Counted from the stretch's first letter, positions 1 to 12,411 are shown. The stretch is DNA of 64,000 bases from Margaritifera margaritifera (GCA_029931535.1 JAQPZY010001415.1:2074501-2138500), one strand, 5' to 3'. A program made the numbers and translations. Notes: generated by a model from the letters alone, not told the origin.

Positions 1-29
1 GAGAGAGAGAGAGAGAGAGAGAGAGAGAT
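1..29. repeat. (GA)n microsatellite
   Basis: Uninterrupted GA dinucleotides from the first base of the window; the tract probably continues upstream. Confidence 0.95.
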
Positions 30-144
30 ACATGTATAGCAAGTTGTTTCTATTGAGCTCAAACAAAGAGAAAAATAATTAATTGAAAAACCATGGCAAA
101 AGAACTCGGTGAATTTTTCATAGTTTTAAAGACATTACAAAATA

Positions 145-410
145 AACAATATCAAAAACAAAAACACCACATCACAACTACTTCTACTAAACAATATCAA
201 AAACAAAAAACATCACCACTACTTCTACTAAACAATATCAAAAACAAAAAACATCACCACTACTTCTACTAAACAATATCAAAAACAAAAAACATCACCA
301 CTACTTCTACTAAACAATATCAAAAACAAACAAAAAACACATCACCACTACTTCTAAACAATATCAAAAACAAAAACACCACATCACCACTATTTCTCTA
401 TACAATAATA
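145..410. repeat. Minisatellite, 41-44 bp unit, about 6 copies
   Basis: The landmark AACAATATCAAAAAC recurs at about 145, 189, 231, 272, 313 and 357, separated by CATCACCACTACTTCTACT-like text. The unit varies between 41 and 44 bp through A-run length changes. It is AT/AC-rich and non-coding. Confidence 0.9.
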
Positions 411-636
411 ATAATAACAGCCAAAAGAGTATCAATGCAACAAGGATCTGACTATAATTAGATTGTCTATTTAAATTGTTGATATTCAGTTTTTGTTGAG
501 CCCATGTTAGTGGAAAACGAGATATAGCAATTACTTTTCCACCATTGGCAGCATCATCAACAGCTTTTTAAGGCTTGGGTAAAAGTTTGTCATTTCCATG
601 TATTTCCTAAATGCCTTAATAATCAATTGAATCATA

Positions 637-932
637 ATGAAGCTTAGACAATTCATTGTACAACATGCTCGCTATGAAGCTTAGACAATCCGTTGTACAA
701 CATGCTCGCTATGAAGCTTAGACAATCCATTGTACAACATGCTCGCTATGAAGCTTAGACAATTCATTGTACAACATGCTCGCTATGAAGCTTAGACAAT
801 TCATTGTACAACATGCTCGCTATGAAGCTTAGACAATCCATTGTACAACATGCTCGCTATGAAGCTTAGACAATTTGTTGTACAACATGCTCGCTATGAA
901 GCTTAGACAATTCGTTGTACAACATGCTCACT
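637..932. repeat. Minisatellite, 37 bp unit, 8 copies
   Basis: ATGAAGCTTAGACAATTC starts at 637 and recurs every 37 bp to 896. Substitutions are confined to a few positions, such as ATTCATTG versus ATCCATTG versus TTCGTTG. A degraded relative (GAAACTTAGATAATTC) lies just downstream near 1040, which suggests the array grew from a local single-copy segment. Confidence 0.93.
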
Positions 933-1720
933 CACCCCTTTTAACTTGAGGTCAGGGTTACAGTCATAAAAGTTTTTTCATTTACTTATATTTTCTAAAC
1001 AACTTGATCGATTTTCTTCGTACTTGGGATAAATAATTATGAAACTTAGATAATTCATTCTGCAACATGTGCTCTCTACCTTTTGACCGTGGGGCTAAGG
1101 TCACAAATTTACAGCAATACATTGATCAATAGCTCAGCATGCAGTCCCTGTATGAACTTAAAATAGCACACACAGTACAAGTCCACAGAGATGTTAATTT
1201 TAATCTCAGTAAAAAGATATTCTTTTTACTTATGTAATATTAGTTTCATTAATGTTATTGTTTTTATTTCTTGTAATTTTTTTTCTTCTCTGTACAATAA
1301 TAATTATATCAAATAATGTATTCTTTCTTGTACCTTATGGTTAACTCGCTGAAAACATCATATAAAAACTATCGTCACTGGGCATAGTTGATAATTTTCC
1401 GGAGTGCCATGTACATGTATATATCCAAACTATTCCCCAGTTGGTGCTCATGTTATGCAGGCCACATGGAAAGTAACCAGCAGTTTCAGTGGTCAAATCG
1501 AGTAACATAGCTGCAACACCATGCCATGATTTTGGGGGATTCATTTCAAAAGAATATATGAGGTATATGTTTTAAGTTGATGGTACTACAAGAATGGGAT
1601 AGCGGCGTCCAGGAGTGTACCTCTTTTTTGAAGAGCATCCTGTTGTACTCCCAACATTCTCTGCTGCCCTCAGTTGACGTGATAAAACTTTCTGTTTAGC
1701 TTTTCCAAGATACATGTAGT
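933..1720. other. No recognisable feature
   Basis: AT-rich unique sequence. Apart from the degraded 37-bp relative near 1040, I see no coding signature, transposon end or RNA gene. Confidence 0.5.
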
Positions 1721-4700
1721 AGTTATTTTCAAGCACTTTTCCATAACATAATACTCCTTACTTTCAAGCACTTTTCCATAATACTCATTACTTTCAAGCA
1801 CTTTTCCATAACATAATACTTGTTACTTTCAAGCACTTTTCCATAATACTCATTACTTTCAAGCACTTTTCATAACATAATACTCATTGCTTTCAAGCAC
1901 TTTTCCATCACATAATACTTGTTACTTTCAAGCATTTTTCCATAACATACTACTCATTATTTTCAAGCATTTTTCCATAACATACTACACATTATTTTCA
2001 AGCATTTTTCCATAACATACTACTCATTATTTTCAAGCATTTTTCCATAACATACTACTCATTATTTTCAAGCACTTTTCCATCACATAATACTCATTAC
2101 TTTGAAGCACTTTTCCATAATACTCATTACTTTCAAGCACTTTTCCATAATACTCATTATTTTCAAGCACTTTTCCATAATACTCATTACTTTCAAGCAC
2201 TTTTCCATAATACTCATTACTTTCAAGCACTTTTCCATAACATAATACTCATTACTTTCAAGCACTTTTCCAAAACATACTACTCATTACTTTCAAGCAC
2301 TTTTCCATCGCATAATACTCATTACTTTCAAGCACTTTTCCATAATACTCATTACTTTCAAGCACTTTTCCATAACATAATACTCATTACTTTCAAGCAC
2401 TTTTCCATAACATAATACTCATTATTTTCAAGCACTATTCCATAACATAATATTCATTATTTTCAAGCACTATTCCATAATACTCATTACTTTCAAGCAC
2501 TTTTCCATAATACTCATTACTTTCAAGCACTTTTCCATAATACTCATTACTTTCAAGCACTTTTCCATAATACTCATTACTTTCAAGCACTTTTCCATAA
2601 TACTCATTACTTTCAAGCACTTTTCCATAATATTCATTATTTTCAAGCACTTTTCCATAGCACTGTTCCATAATACTCATTACTTTCAAGCACTTTTCCA
2701 TAGCACTATTCCATAATACTCATTATTTTCAAGCACTTTTCCATAGCCCTATTCCATAATACTCATTATTTTCAAGCACTATTCCATAATACTCATTATT
2801 TTCAAGCACTTTTCCATAGCACTATTCCATAATACTCATTATTTTCAAGCACTTTTCCATAGCACTATTCCATAATACTCATTATTTTCAAGCACTTTTC
2901 CATAATACTCATTATTTTCAAGCACTATTCCATAATACTCATTATTTTCAAGCACTATTCCATAATACTCATTATTTTCAAGCACTATTCCATAACATAA
3001 TATTCATTATTTTCAAGCACTATTCCATAATACTCATTACTTTCAATCACTTTTCCATAATACTCATTACTTTCAAGCACTTTTCCATAATACTCATTAC
3101 TTTCAAGCACTTTTCCATAATACTCATTACTTTCAAGCACTTTTCCATAATACTCATTACTTTCAAGCACTTTTCCATAATATTCATTATTTTCAAGCAC
3201 TTTTCCATAGCACTATTCCATAATACTCATTACTTTCAAGCACTTTTCCATAATACTCATTACTTTCAAGCACTTTTCCATAATACTCATTACTTTCAAG
3301 CACTTTTCCATAATACTCATTATTTTCAAGCACTTTTCCATAATACTCATTATTTTCAAGCACTATTCCATAATACTCATTATTTTCAAGCACTATTCCA
3401 TAATACTCATTATTTTCAAGCACTTTTCCATAATACTCATTATTTTCAAGCACTATTCCATAATACTCATTATTTTCAAGCACTTTTCCATAATACTCAT
3501 TACTTTCAAGCACTTTTCCATAATACTCATTACTTTCAAACACTTTTCCATAATACTCATTACTTTAAAGCACTTTTCCATAATACTCATTACTTTCAAG
3601 CACTTTTCCATAACATAATACTCATTACTTTCAAGCACTTTTCCAAAACATACTACTCATTACTTTCAAGCACTTTTCCATCGCATAATACTCATTACTT
3701 TCAAGCACTTTTCCATAATACTCATTACTTTCAAGCACTTTTCCACAACATAATACTCATTACTTTCAAGCACTTTTCCGTAACATAATACTCATTATTT
3801 TCAAGCACTATTCCATAACATAATATTCATTATTTTCAAGCACTATTCCATAATACTCATTACTTTCAAGCACTTTTCCATAATACTCATTACTTTCAAG
3901 CACTTTTCCATAATACTCATTACTTTCAAGCACTTTTCCATAATACTCATTACTTTCAAGCACTTTTCCATAATACTCATTACTTTCAAGCACTTTTCCA
4001 TAATACTCATTACTTTCAAGCACTTTTCCATAATATTCATTATTTTCAAGCACTTTTCCATAGCACTATTCCATAATACTCATTACTTTCAAGCACTTTT
4101 CCATAATACTCATTACTTTCAAGCACTTTTCCATAATACTCATTACTTTCAAGCACTTTTCCATAATACTCATTACTTTCAAGCACTTTTCCATAATACT
4201 CATTATTTTCAAGCACTTTTCCATAATACTCATTATTTTCAAGCACTATTCCATAATACTCATTATTTTCAAGCACTATTCCATATTACTCATTATTTTC
4301 AAGCACTTTTCCATAGCACTATTCCATAATACTCATTACTTTCAAGCACTTTTCCATAGCACTATTCCATAATACTCATTATTTTCAAGCACTTTTCCAT
4401 AGCCCTATTCCATAATACTCATTATTTTCAAGCACTATTCCATAATACTCATTATTTTCAAGCACTTTTCCATAGCACTATTCCATAATACTCATTATTT
4501 TCAAGCACTTTTCCATAGCACTATTCCATAATACTCATTATTTTCAAGCACTTTTCCATAATACTCATTATTTTCAAGCACTATTCCATAATACTCATTA
4601 TTTTCAAGCACTATTCCATAATACTCATTATTTTCAAGCACTATTCCATAACATAATATTCATTATTTTCAAGCACTATTCCATAATACTCATTACTTTC

Positions 4701-5628
4701 AATCACTTTTCCATAATACTCATTACTTTCAAGCACTTTTCCATAATACTCATTACTTTCAAGCACTTTTCCATAATACTCATTACTTTCAAGCACTTTT
4801 CCATAATACTCATTACTTTCAAGCACTTTTCCATAATATTCATTATTTTCAAGCACTTTTCAATAGCACTATTCCATAATACTCATTACTTTCAAGCACT
4901 TTTCCATAATACTCATTACTTTCAAGCACTTTTCCATAATACTCATTACTTTCAAGCACTTTTCCATAATACTCATTATTTTCAAGCACTTTTCCATAAT
5001 ACTCATTATTTTCAAGCACTATTCCATAATACTCATTATTTTCAAGCACTATTCCATAATACTCATTATTTTCAAGCACTTTTCCATAATACTCATTACT
5101 TTCAAGCACTTTTCCATAATACTCATTATTTTCAAGCACTATTCCATAATACTCATTACTTTCAAGCACTTTTCCATAATACTCATTACTTTCAAGCACT
5201 TTTCCATAATACTCATTATTTTCAAGCACTATTCCATAATACTCATTATTTTCAAGCACTTTTCCATAATACTCATTACTTTCAAGCACTTTTCCATAAT
5301 ACTCATTACTTTCAAGCACTTTTGTATAACATAATATTTATTACTTTCTAGCACTATTCCATAACATAATACTTATTACTTTCAAACACTTTTCCATAAT
5401 ACTCATTACTTTCAAGCACTTTTCCATAATACTCATTACTTTCAAGCACTTTTCCATAATACTCATTTTTTGAAGCACTTTTCCATAACATAATATTCAT
5501 TATTTCAAGCACTATTCCGTAGCAAAATATTCATTATTTTCAAGCACTATTCCTTAACATAATATTCATTATTTTCAAGCACTATTCCATTGCATAATAC
5601 TCATTACTTTCAAGCATTACTTTCTAGC
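1721..5628. repeat. Large satellite array, 30 bp unit with 36-bp variants, about 3.9 kb
   Basis: The basic monomer is 30 bp and contains TTTCAAGCACTTTTCCATAA followed by TACTCATTAC. A 6-bp insertion (CATAAC type) gives 36-bp variants, and a CATAGCACTATTC insertion gives longer ones. There are more than 100 monomers. Rare variants show block duplications: an AAAACATACTACTC variant at about 2271 recurs at about 3644 (offset 1373), while ATAGCCCT (2741, 4397) and TTTCAATCAC (3041, 4697) recur with offset 1656. Because 30 and 36 are multiples of 3, the minus strand stays open as a decapeptide repeat (LESNEYYGKV); this is not evidence of a gene. Confidence 0.95.
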
Positions 5629-5739
5629 AGAATGAGTGCATAGTGAAAATTATTGCTTTTTTTCCTGCACAGTGTGGACAATATGAAATTTAAAAGATTT
5701 TTTACTAGGTTTGGTTTGGAGGTATATGGCACAGCAACA

Positions 5740-5915
5740 CAAATAGGTTATTTAGTGCCAAGGCAATTGGAGTAAAATGCCTTGATAAAGAAGAACACAC
5801 CATAGTAGCCAGCCCAGGCTGAGCCAATGGTAGGATTATAGCACACACCCTTTCGGTCACGAGTATACACATGCTTACCACTGACCCAGTGTGGCCTCTT
5901 AAGGTAGCTCAGTTG
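5740..5915 (-). mobile_element. tRNA-derived SINE (old copy)
   Basis: Read on the minus strand, a tRNA-like head carries an A-box-like CTGGGTCAGTGGTAAGCA and a loop with CTCGTGACCG, then a degenerate B-box. A body follows with the widespread SINE-like text CAAGGCATTTTACTCCAATT. The plus-strand segment next to the head (AATACAAATGTATCTAGTC, near 5918) recurs near 29258. The tRNA source is unclear; the anticodon position reads CGT. Divergence makes this an old copy. Confidence 0.5.
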
Positions 5916-6201
5916 GAATACAAATGTATCTAGTCTCCTGTGAGGACCTGATCCAATCTTTAGTATATCTCTATGTTTATAACTTTTTTCACTCATTCTT
6001 TGTTTTCTTTATGCACTTTATTTGTTTTATTGTTGTTTTCCCTTAAAAACTGATCTAGTGCATCCCTTGCTCTAGAAACTGTTTTGGCATCAAATTCAAA
6101 GACAGGTTTAAATGAATTGAAATTCATACTTTGAAATTTTCGTGCATTCTAATTTTTCATAAACCCTAAATTCATACAAATTATGTTGTTGAGTCTTTGT
6201 A

Positions 6202-6571
6202 CAGTAGAACCTGTCATGAATAGACAACCCCTTTTGCCAAAAGATAATTGTCTCTCATGACAGTCACAAACACTAATTACCATATATACTCACATATAAG
6301 TCGAGTCCAACTGTAAACTGCACAGATCTAGATCTGCCATCGCATAATGTACCCTTAGATCTGGGTCTGTGCAGTTTGTTATTTAGTAATCAGTAGAACA
6401 AACAAGATAGACTCTGATTATGAAACAGGAGTTTAGGGTCTCTGTTGTACGCTGTCGGACTTCACTTATAAGTAAGTATATACAGTAATCAATAAATATG
6501 TGTATTGAGAATCTGGTCTCTCAAGACAGATAGTGTCTCATAGCAGTGGGTTTTCAATACATGTTTTACTG
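6202..6571. mobile_element. Short TA-target DNA element with CAGTARAACC ends
   Basis: The left end CAGTAGAACCTGTC (6202) and the inverted right end CAGTAAAACATGT (ending 6571) are both flanked by TA, the target of Tc1/mariner and pogo-type transposons. The interior has GGTCTCTCAAGACAG text near 6511 and no coding capacity. A different MITE (6278-6487) is inserted in it. It is the unexpanded sister of the element at 14473-15621. Confidence 0.65.
6278..6487. mobile_element. Double-hairpin MITE, copy 1
   Basis: About 210 bp. The ends are CCATATATACTCACATATAA and its inverted form (ATAAGTAAGTATATACAG), flanked by TA on both sides. The interior holds a clear left hairpin (AACTGCACAGATCTAGATCT paired with AGATCTGGGTCTGTGCAGTT) and a decayed right hairpin (ATAGACTCTGATTATG, AGGGTCTCTGTTG). 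It is non-autonomous, and lies inside the 6202-6571 element, so it is the younger insertion. Confidence 0.8.
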
Positions 6572-7088
6572 TAATTCAGTTTTTTTTTGTACAGATAACT
6601 TTGTATTCTCATAAAAAAATCGTTGCAAACTTTAATAATAAGCTAAACAGTATAATTATTATTGCATTTTTAATTCTTTGTACAACCTGTAATTAATTAT
6701 TTTTACAACTTGCAAAATGATGACAAAAAATAAATTACTATTTAAATAATACTCAAATAGTATGAAAAATATATAAGTTAAGAATTTGTTTTTTTTTTTT
6801 TTTTTTTATTGAATGCCATATGAAGTTAATGATATCAAAAATTTTAGGCTTACAAATTCATTTATAGCTTAAGTATTTTGATAGCTAAAATCTTGGAAAA
6901 TAAGGAATATACACACGGTGATGTTCATTTATGTTAGAATCAAGATTATTCTGTCAAGAACAGTAAGACAGTGATTAATAAGGAGAAGAATTAATAACCA
7001 TTATTTTGGAGGCGTAGCCAGATGAACTGGTGGGTTATGAAATCTTCTTGTTACCCTGAGTTATTATCCCCAAAATATGCCATTTAAT
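6572..7088. other. No recognisable feature; poly-T at 6789-6807
   Basis: AT-rich sequence with a 19-base poly-T tract. I see no gene or transposon end. Confidence 0.5.
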
Positions 7089-7890
7089 GTCAGTAATACC
7101 TTACCTGTCACTATTATTAAGCTTTACCTTTCCGCAATGGAAATACCTCGTAAATACCTCGTCCATGCTAGATGCACCAACTCCCTGTTCTTGAGTTTTC
7201 TCAGAGCATGTGCATTGACCTAGTCTGACCTATTTCATTGGCCCATGCGCTATAGCACGTCCACATTCTTTTTCAGACAACCATTGAGTCAACACGTAAA
7301 AGTAACACTATGAAGAGAATAAATATAGTGACTGTTTTGTTAAATACCAGGGCTTGAGATTCATAATTCTGTCCATAGCTGTCAAAAAATTATTGTTCGA
7401 TAAGATAACATTGATAATTTTAATTCAATGAGCCACCTACCCTCCCTACTCCTACATAAGGGTGTGGGACATTGCGGTAGGAATATGTAAAAATTATTAT
7501 GGGTCGTTACAAAATTATCCATTTATAGTTTACACAATAGTGTTTACAATTGACAGGGATCCTGATATTATTGTGATTATTGTTGTTAATGCAATAGCGT
7601 GGTCACAATACAACATCTCCTAATAGTTGTTTTTTAGTAGAGATTCCAGTTGCCCCAAAAATGTTTCAGTAATGTTTCAACATTGCTGTCACTTAAACAA
7701 CGATGTTCTTGTGTTAATAAGTCGTTAACGGAATAAAATGAATAAACTCTGACATATTTGTTATTCAGTACAAATCAGTAGTAAAGAGTAACAACGAGGC
7801 TGATGCAACCCTTGTTGTTATTATATTTCATCTGTTATTTGTCATCAAACATGTACTAAAGTTTCTTGTTGTCAAAACTTTTATTTACAG
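7089..7890 (+). mobile_element. Leader/LTR-like region of gag-like retroelement, copy 1
   Basis: Segment 7090-7300 matches 31025-31232 closely. Shared words include GTCAGTAATAC, CTGTCACTATT, GCAATGGAAA, the CATTGACC/CATCGACC region and GTCAACACGT. In both copies this segment precedes a Cys-rich ORF start by about 0.8-1.1 kb, so it is probably a leader or LTR part. I could not find paired LTRs. Near 7350 a CCAGGGCTTGAGATTCATA motif resembles the end of the MITE family at 61195 and 62425. Confidence 0.4.
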
Positions 7891-9715
7891 ATGTATCAAA
7901 CGGTTGGTAAGTGCAGGCATTGGAAAGGCCAATGTACACGAATGGATGCATGTTCCATTTGTTGTCTGTGGTCAGACAATATTTGGAACCTTGCCGAAAG
8001 TCAGCGCAACCTTGCCGAAAGTCAGCACACTTATAGGAAGAGGAACGGAGCACATTCTTCTTCTCCTTCTGGATCAATTAGATCTCAAATTGTGCAAAAC
8101 ATAGCTGGAATTGTCTGTGTCTTCCCTAATAAAACAGGGAGAGACTGCATCTTCCAGGAGAGAGAAAAACTGTTACTACCTTTGAGGAAGTAACAGATAT
8201 TTCTCAGAGATCAAGCACAGTAATACCCCAGTGGGGGTTCAACTGAGCCTAATATGGAGACTGCTTGCGCCTTCCTTTTGGGAAGGGGCAAGATTCCCAT
8301 AGTACCCTAGGTCAGGCGATGAGCAGACACAACCACAAGAGGGTTAGACGTTGCTCTGGGTCTTATAGTTCTGAGGAAAGTTCCCACAAATCTAGATCGC
8401 CAATGACTGTAAGTGACCGATCACTGAATGGTCACTTATCACTGGTTACAGGTCACCCTGATGACCGGGTTACCAGACAACCAGGTCCCAGACGGAGCCT
8501 GCTTTTATGCACACTCCCAGGATAGGAAATTGGACCAATGTCCGTTCCTTCACCATGTTCCCTTTTAACCTTTTTGGTACGTGGAGTGGAATTTACCCCT
8601 TCAAGGGAGAGAACACCTTATACCATCACGGATGTCATCTATGTGGCCCCCTGCATGTACAAGTGATGAGGTCGGACAACCCTCACAAGTTCTGCATGAA
8701 AGTTCATCAAGGAAGGAGAGGGTTAGTCCCCCTTCCTTTAAGAGGCCAAGGAGAGATGAGAAGAATTCTCACTCTTCTGACAAGACACCCATTAAGGATA
8801 GTTCTGTCACTCCCCATGCTATGTCCCTACTTCAGGGCCTTCCCTGCAGAGGGATCATCCTGGATCCATCTCTCCTGTATCCCACTGAGGTTTGCAACAG
8901 GAAAATGATGATGCTTTTTTGATTATCATAGATTCCCAGAAATTTACTGAAGTTCTGGATGATAGGGTACACCTTCCCCTTCTGGGATCTCCAATCCTTC
9001 TCACCAAGCATCACAACTGGTCGAGGAGGAGGAGACATGGTCATTCGACATGGCTGTCAATATGTGCCCTAAGTCCAAGTGTTCAAGTGACACTAAGATT
9101 CTTTCTTGCTTAGAAAAACTGTCAGGAACAAGGCCCAGACCGGACTTGCTGCTACTTCCTCACTCTCCGATGGTCAGAGAAGTTGCACAATGGCTGAACA
9201 AAGGTCAAGAATCCATCAGACAAAATAAAGGAATGTCAGTCCCCCATGTTACATTGAGACCCTTAATATCAACTTCAAGCTTTATGGTTCATTCATCTGC
9301 CTGGCCATTGACCCCCCCCTTTGGACGCCAAAGCTTCTAAAGTAGGCATTTAAGTGGGTTCCCTTGCTTGCCTCTTGGTTAAGTCCTTAGAGGCTTTAGA
9401 GTCAAAGGCCAGGTCATTAGTAACCATAGCTTCACACACTGCTCTGTTTTCGGCAGCTTCCTTCAGTTTTCCTTGCAACAGGCTGTAGCTAAGACTTCTA
9501 GACCTGCATTGTCTAAGGCAATGACATTGCCAGTGGAGATTCTTCACCTCCACCAATACAGAAAGAAACCTCTCATTCATGAGGATAATAGCCGATGAAT
9601 CAAGAGTAAAAGAATGAGGACGCACTATAGTACATGGGCCAATGATGTAGGTCAGACTGGGATGAGGGATTTCCATTGTGGAAAGGTAAAGTCTAATAAT
9701 AGTGACAGGTAAGTA
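7891..9715 (+). pseudogene. Decayed gag-like ORF1 of a DIRS/gypsy-type retroelement, copy 1
   Basis: The ATG at 7891 directly follows a splice-acceptor-like TTTTATTTACAG, conserved in the second copy at 32138. The N-terminus is Cys/His-rich (KCRHWKGQC, DACSICCLW, then RNLAESQHTYRKR), similar in style to the zinc-binding N-terminus of ORF1 in DIRS-like and some gypsy-like elements. Low-complexity Ser/Arg segments follow near 8340-8400 and 8700-8770, then a segment near 9160-9330 (LPHSPMVREVAQWLNKGQ), in shifting frames. The reading then decays into TIASHTALFSAASF-like text near 9430. Frameshifts and stops break it throughout, and a 20-bp duplication sits at 7990-8030. No reverse transcriptase, integrase or recombinase was seen downstream. 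The retroelement nature is inferred from style and from the second copy; the exact order is uncertain. Confidence 0.45.
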
Positions 9716-9957
9716 TTGCATACTTAAAATTAGTTTTACTCCTGCAAAAAACTACATTTTTCTGCCATTTCAGCACAATACGTGTGATTGTTATCTATAA
9801 GTTGGTTATATTTTTGTGTTTTATAAGCATTCACTTATGTCATGGCACCTTTTTAAAAAATGTCTTTAAATTCAAGTTTACAACATTCAGAATATTATTA
9901 ATAGAGATGGCTACCAACATTTCTAAAAGGCCAGGAGGACTGTCAAAATCATGAAAT

Positions 9958-10156
9958 GTAATAATCCTTTAGGCCTTTGTAAATGACTAGCCTTGGGATA
10001 ATGCTATTTAATAATCCTTTAGGCCTTAGTAAATGACTAGCCTTGGAATAATGCTATTTAATAATCCTTTAGGCCTTAGTAAATGACTAGCCTTGGGATA
10101 ATGCTATTGAATAATCCTTTAGACCTTAAGTAAATGAATAGCCTTGGGATAATGCT
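9958..10156. repeat. Minisatellite, 50 bp unit, 4 copies
   Basis: ATAATCCTTTAGGCCTTAG recurs at 9961, 10011, 10061 and 10111, exactly 50 bp apart, with the last copy slightly diverged. Confidence 0.93.
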
Positions 10157-10699
10157 GATTTTGAGTCTTAATTGACTATACTCATCATGGATATTATCTA
10201 TAAACTAATAATGACCATATATAACATTATGTAAGTGTTCATCAGGGTGCTTTCTCATTCAGTACATAGTACTAGATTAAAATTGTATTGTTTGTTAGTG
10301 GTTGTGGATGATAGTTTTCAGTCAAGCAAAAGTTTTGAATATGTCATGCCCAATAGAGTCTGCTTGAGAGGTCACCTTCATTAGGCATGCACTTGTTTTA
10401 ATAATGAGGGTCTCATTTATGCAATTACCTATCCAAGACTAGACACCTCTATTAAGCAAACATTTGTTTTGCAACAGACATTTTCAAGATCCCTACTGTT
10501 GAATTATACATGGGCTGCAGTGATACTCAGTGCTGCATCTTTAGAGTGGGTTTGCGGGTTTCCCACAAATTTTTTACCCCAGTTTGTCCCATTCTCATCC
10601 ATTATAGTTTATGTAACATCACAAAATCCCTTGGTGCACATACTTTACACGAATACAGATTAATCAATAAACTTCCTCATATTGACTTCCATGTCCTGC
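10157..10699. other. No recognisable feature
   Basis: AT-rich sequence; short open frames here show no recognisable motif. Confidence 0.45.
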
Positions 10700-10890
10700 C
10701 TCACTTGTAAGTCCAACTGCAAACTGCACAGACTTAGATATGCCATTGCATAATATGCCAGCAGATCAGGGTATATCATGATGATTCCTCCTAACAAAAT
10801 GTGTCGACTCAGATCTGCTGACACATTATTCAATGGCAGATCTAGGTCTGTGCAGTTTGCAGTTGGACTTATTAGTGTGTATATGTGGTA
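10700..10890. mobile_element. Double-hairpin MITE, copy 2 (rearranged)
   Basis: AACTGCAAACTGCACAGACT near 10714 is mirrored by AGGTCTGTGCAGTTTGCAGT near 10845, so the whole copy folds on itself. The inner palindromes (GCCATTGCATAATATGCC, CTGCTGACACATTATTCAAT) are present, but their order differs from other copies. The termini (CTTGTAAGT, TAGTGTGTATATG) are eroded. Confidence 0.7.
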
Positions 10891-11808
10891 ATTATGCAGT
10901 TTTGTACAATTATCCACACTTGCACCATGATGAAGCTTCTGGATTTGTGACTTTTTTGGTATTGCATCATTTTTCTTTTTCATTTTGTTTTCATAATATC
11001 ATAGCTAATTTTAAAAATGAAGTACTTTCTAAATTAAGTCAAATAAAAGAAGAGAAAGTGCTTATATATTATTAAAATTGTGATGACCAAGTTAAGCACA
11101 TTATAGATTATAAGTCGTTCACACAATGTACAGTATATATGTTATATAGAGAGACTTCTGTATCATGATACATATCATATTACAACAAGAGTGATACGCA
11201 GTACTAAATTATAGAAGAAATATACCTGTCTTAAGCAGATACCTGTCTAATTAAGACTTTCAAAGTGGATTTTCTAGTGAAGAACATGCAGAATGACAGT
11301 ATCAGGTTTCAAGTACATGTCAGCAAACTAATTATGATTTAATCTATAGCACTAACAATGTTTTCAGATAGTTTTATGAACTGTAAAACAGATTATTGCT
11401 ATCCCTGGAGTCACTTATCTTTCCAAGAATGAGTTATGTATATCTTTTTTATAGCCAGGTGTTAAATGTTTTAATCAGAATTATGGTGCAAGGAAAAGTA
11501 ATTGCATGGTTTTAGCTCTCCCACAGACCACCCTCATGAATCATTTTTACTGGAGTCAGTTGAAGTTTCAGCCTATAATATTCCTTGTTTTTGCAAACAG
11601 GGTTTTTACATCAGTCATTATTTTTACAAAAATGTATTGGATTTGAACTTATTATGAATTTCACCACTTGTACCTTGTAGTACATACAGTCTCACTTAAT
11701 TTAAAGACTACTGCTATTCAATCACCTGTCTTGTACAGCCATTCTTTTAATTTTTTTTTTTTTTTGGGGGTGGGGTGGTCCTTAAGTTAAATTAAGCTGC
11801 ATAGGAAA
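10891..11808. other. No recognisable feature
   Basis: AT-rich sequence with a poly-T/G tract at about 11749-11775. I see no coding signature or transposon end. Confidence 0.45.
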
Positions 11809-12343
11809 GACATTTCCATGAAAAAAAACACATAATCTGTCTTTAGAGGACATTTCCATGAAAAAAAACACATAATCTGTCTTTAGAGGACATTTTTCTT
11901 CCATGAAAAAAAACACATAATCTGTCTTTAGAGGACATTTTTCTTCCATGAAAAAAAAGACATAATCTGTCTTTAGAGGACATTTTTCTTCCATGAAAAA
12001 AAAAACATAATCTGTCTTTAGAGGACATTTTTCTTCCATGAAAAAAAACACATTATCTGTCTTTAGAGGACATTTTTCTTCCATGAAAAAAAAACATAAT
12101 CTGTCTTTAGAGGACATTTCCATGAAAAAAAAACATAATCTGTCTTTAGAGGACATTTTTCTTCCATGAAAAAAAAAGACATAATCTGTCTTTAGAGGAC
12201 ATTTTTCTTCCATGAAAAAAAAACACATAATCTGTCTTTAGAGGACATTTTTCTTCCATGAAAAAAAACATAATCTGTCTTTAGAGGACATTTTTCTTCC
12301 ATGAAAAAAAACATAATCTGTCTTTAGAGGACATTTTTCTTCC
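11809..12343. repeat. Minisatellite, 45 bp unit with 39-bp variants, about 12 copies
   Basis: The unit includes TAATCTGTCTTTAGAGGACA, then TTTTTCTTCCATG and an A8-A9 run. A 6-bp deletion (TTTCTT) gives the shorter form. A-run length changes shift the frame between copies. The minus-strand open frames here (MEEKCPLKTD) are array artefacts. Confidence 0.94.
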
Positions 12344-12411
12344 TTCCCAGAGGTGGTTGCTTAAGGTAGTTTTACTTTCCAATAAAATATTGATTATCTA
12401 GCTGCCAGTTA

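Noticed and set aside
1721..5319. Possible repetitive secreted protein with LESNEYYGKV repeats
   Set aside because: The 30-bp satellite explains it; frames break wherever insertions that are not multiples of 3 occur, and there is no signal peptide or non-repeat end.
1721..5628. CRISPR array
   Set aside because: There are no unique spacers between repeats and no cas-like genes; the genome is eukaryotic. The same applies to all other arrays here.
9350..9721. 123-codon minus-strand open frame
   Set aside because: It lies opposite decayed gag-like plus-strand text and has no recognisable motif; most likely a shadow.
11782..12228. 148-codon minus-strand open frame
   Set aside because: An artefact of the 45-bp array; the A-run length changes alter the frame between copies.
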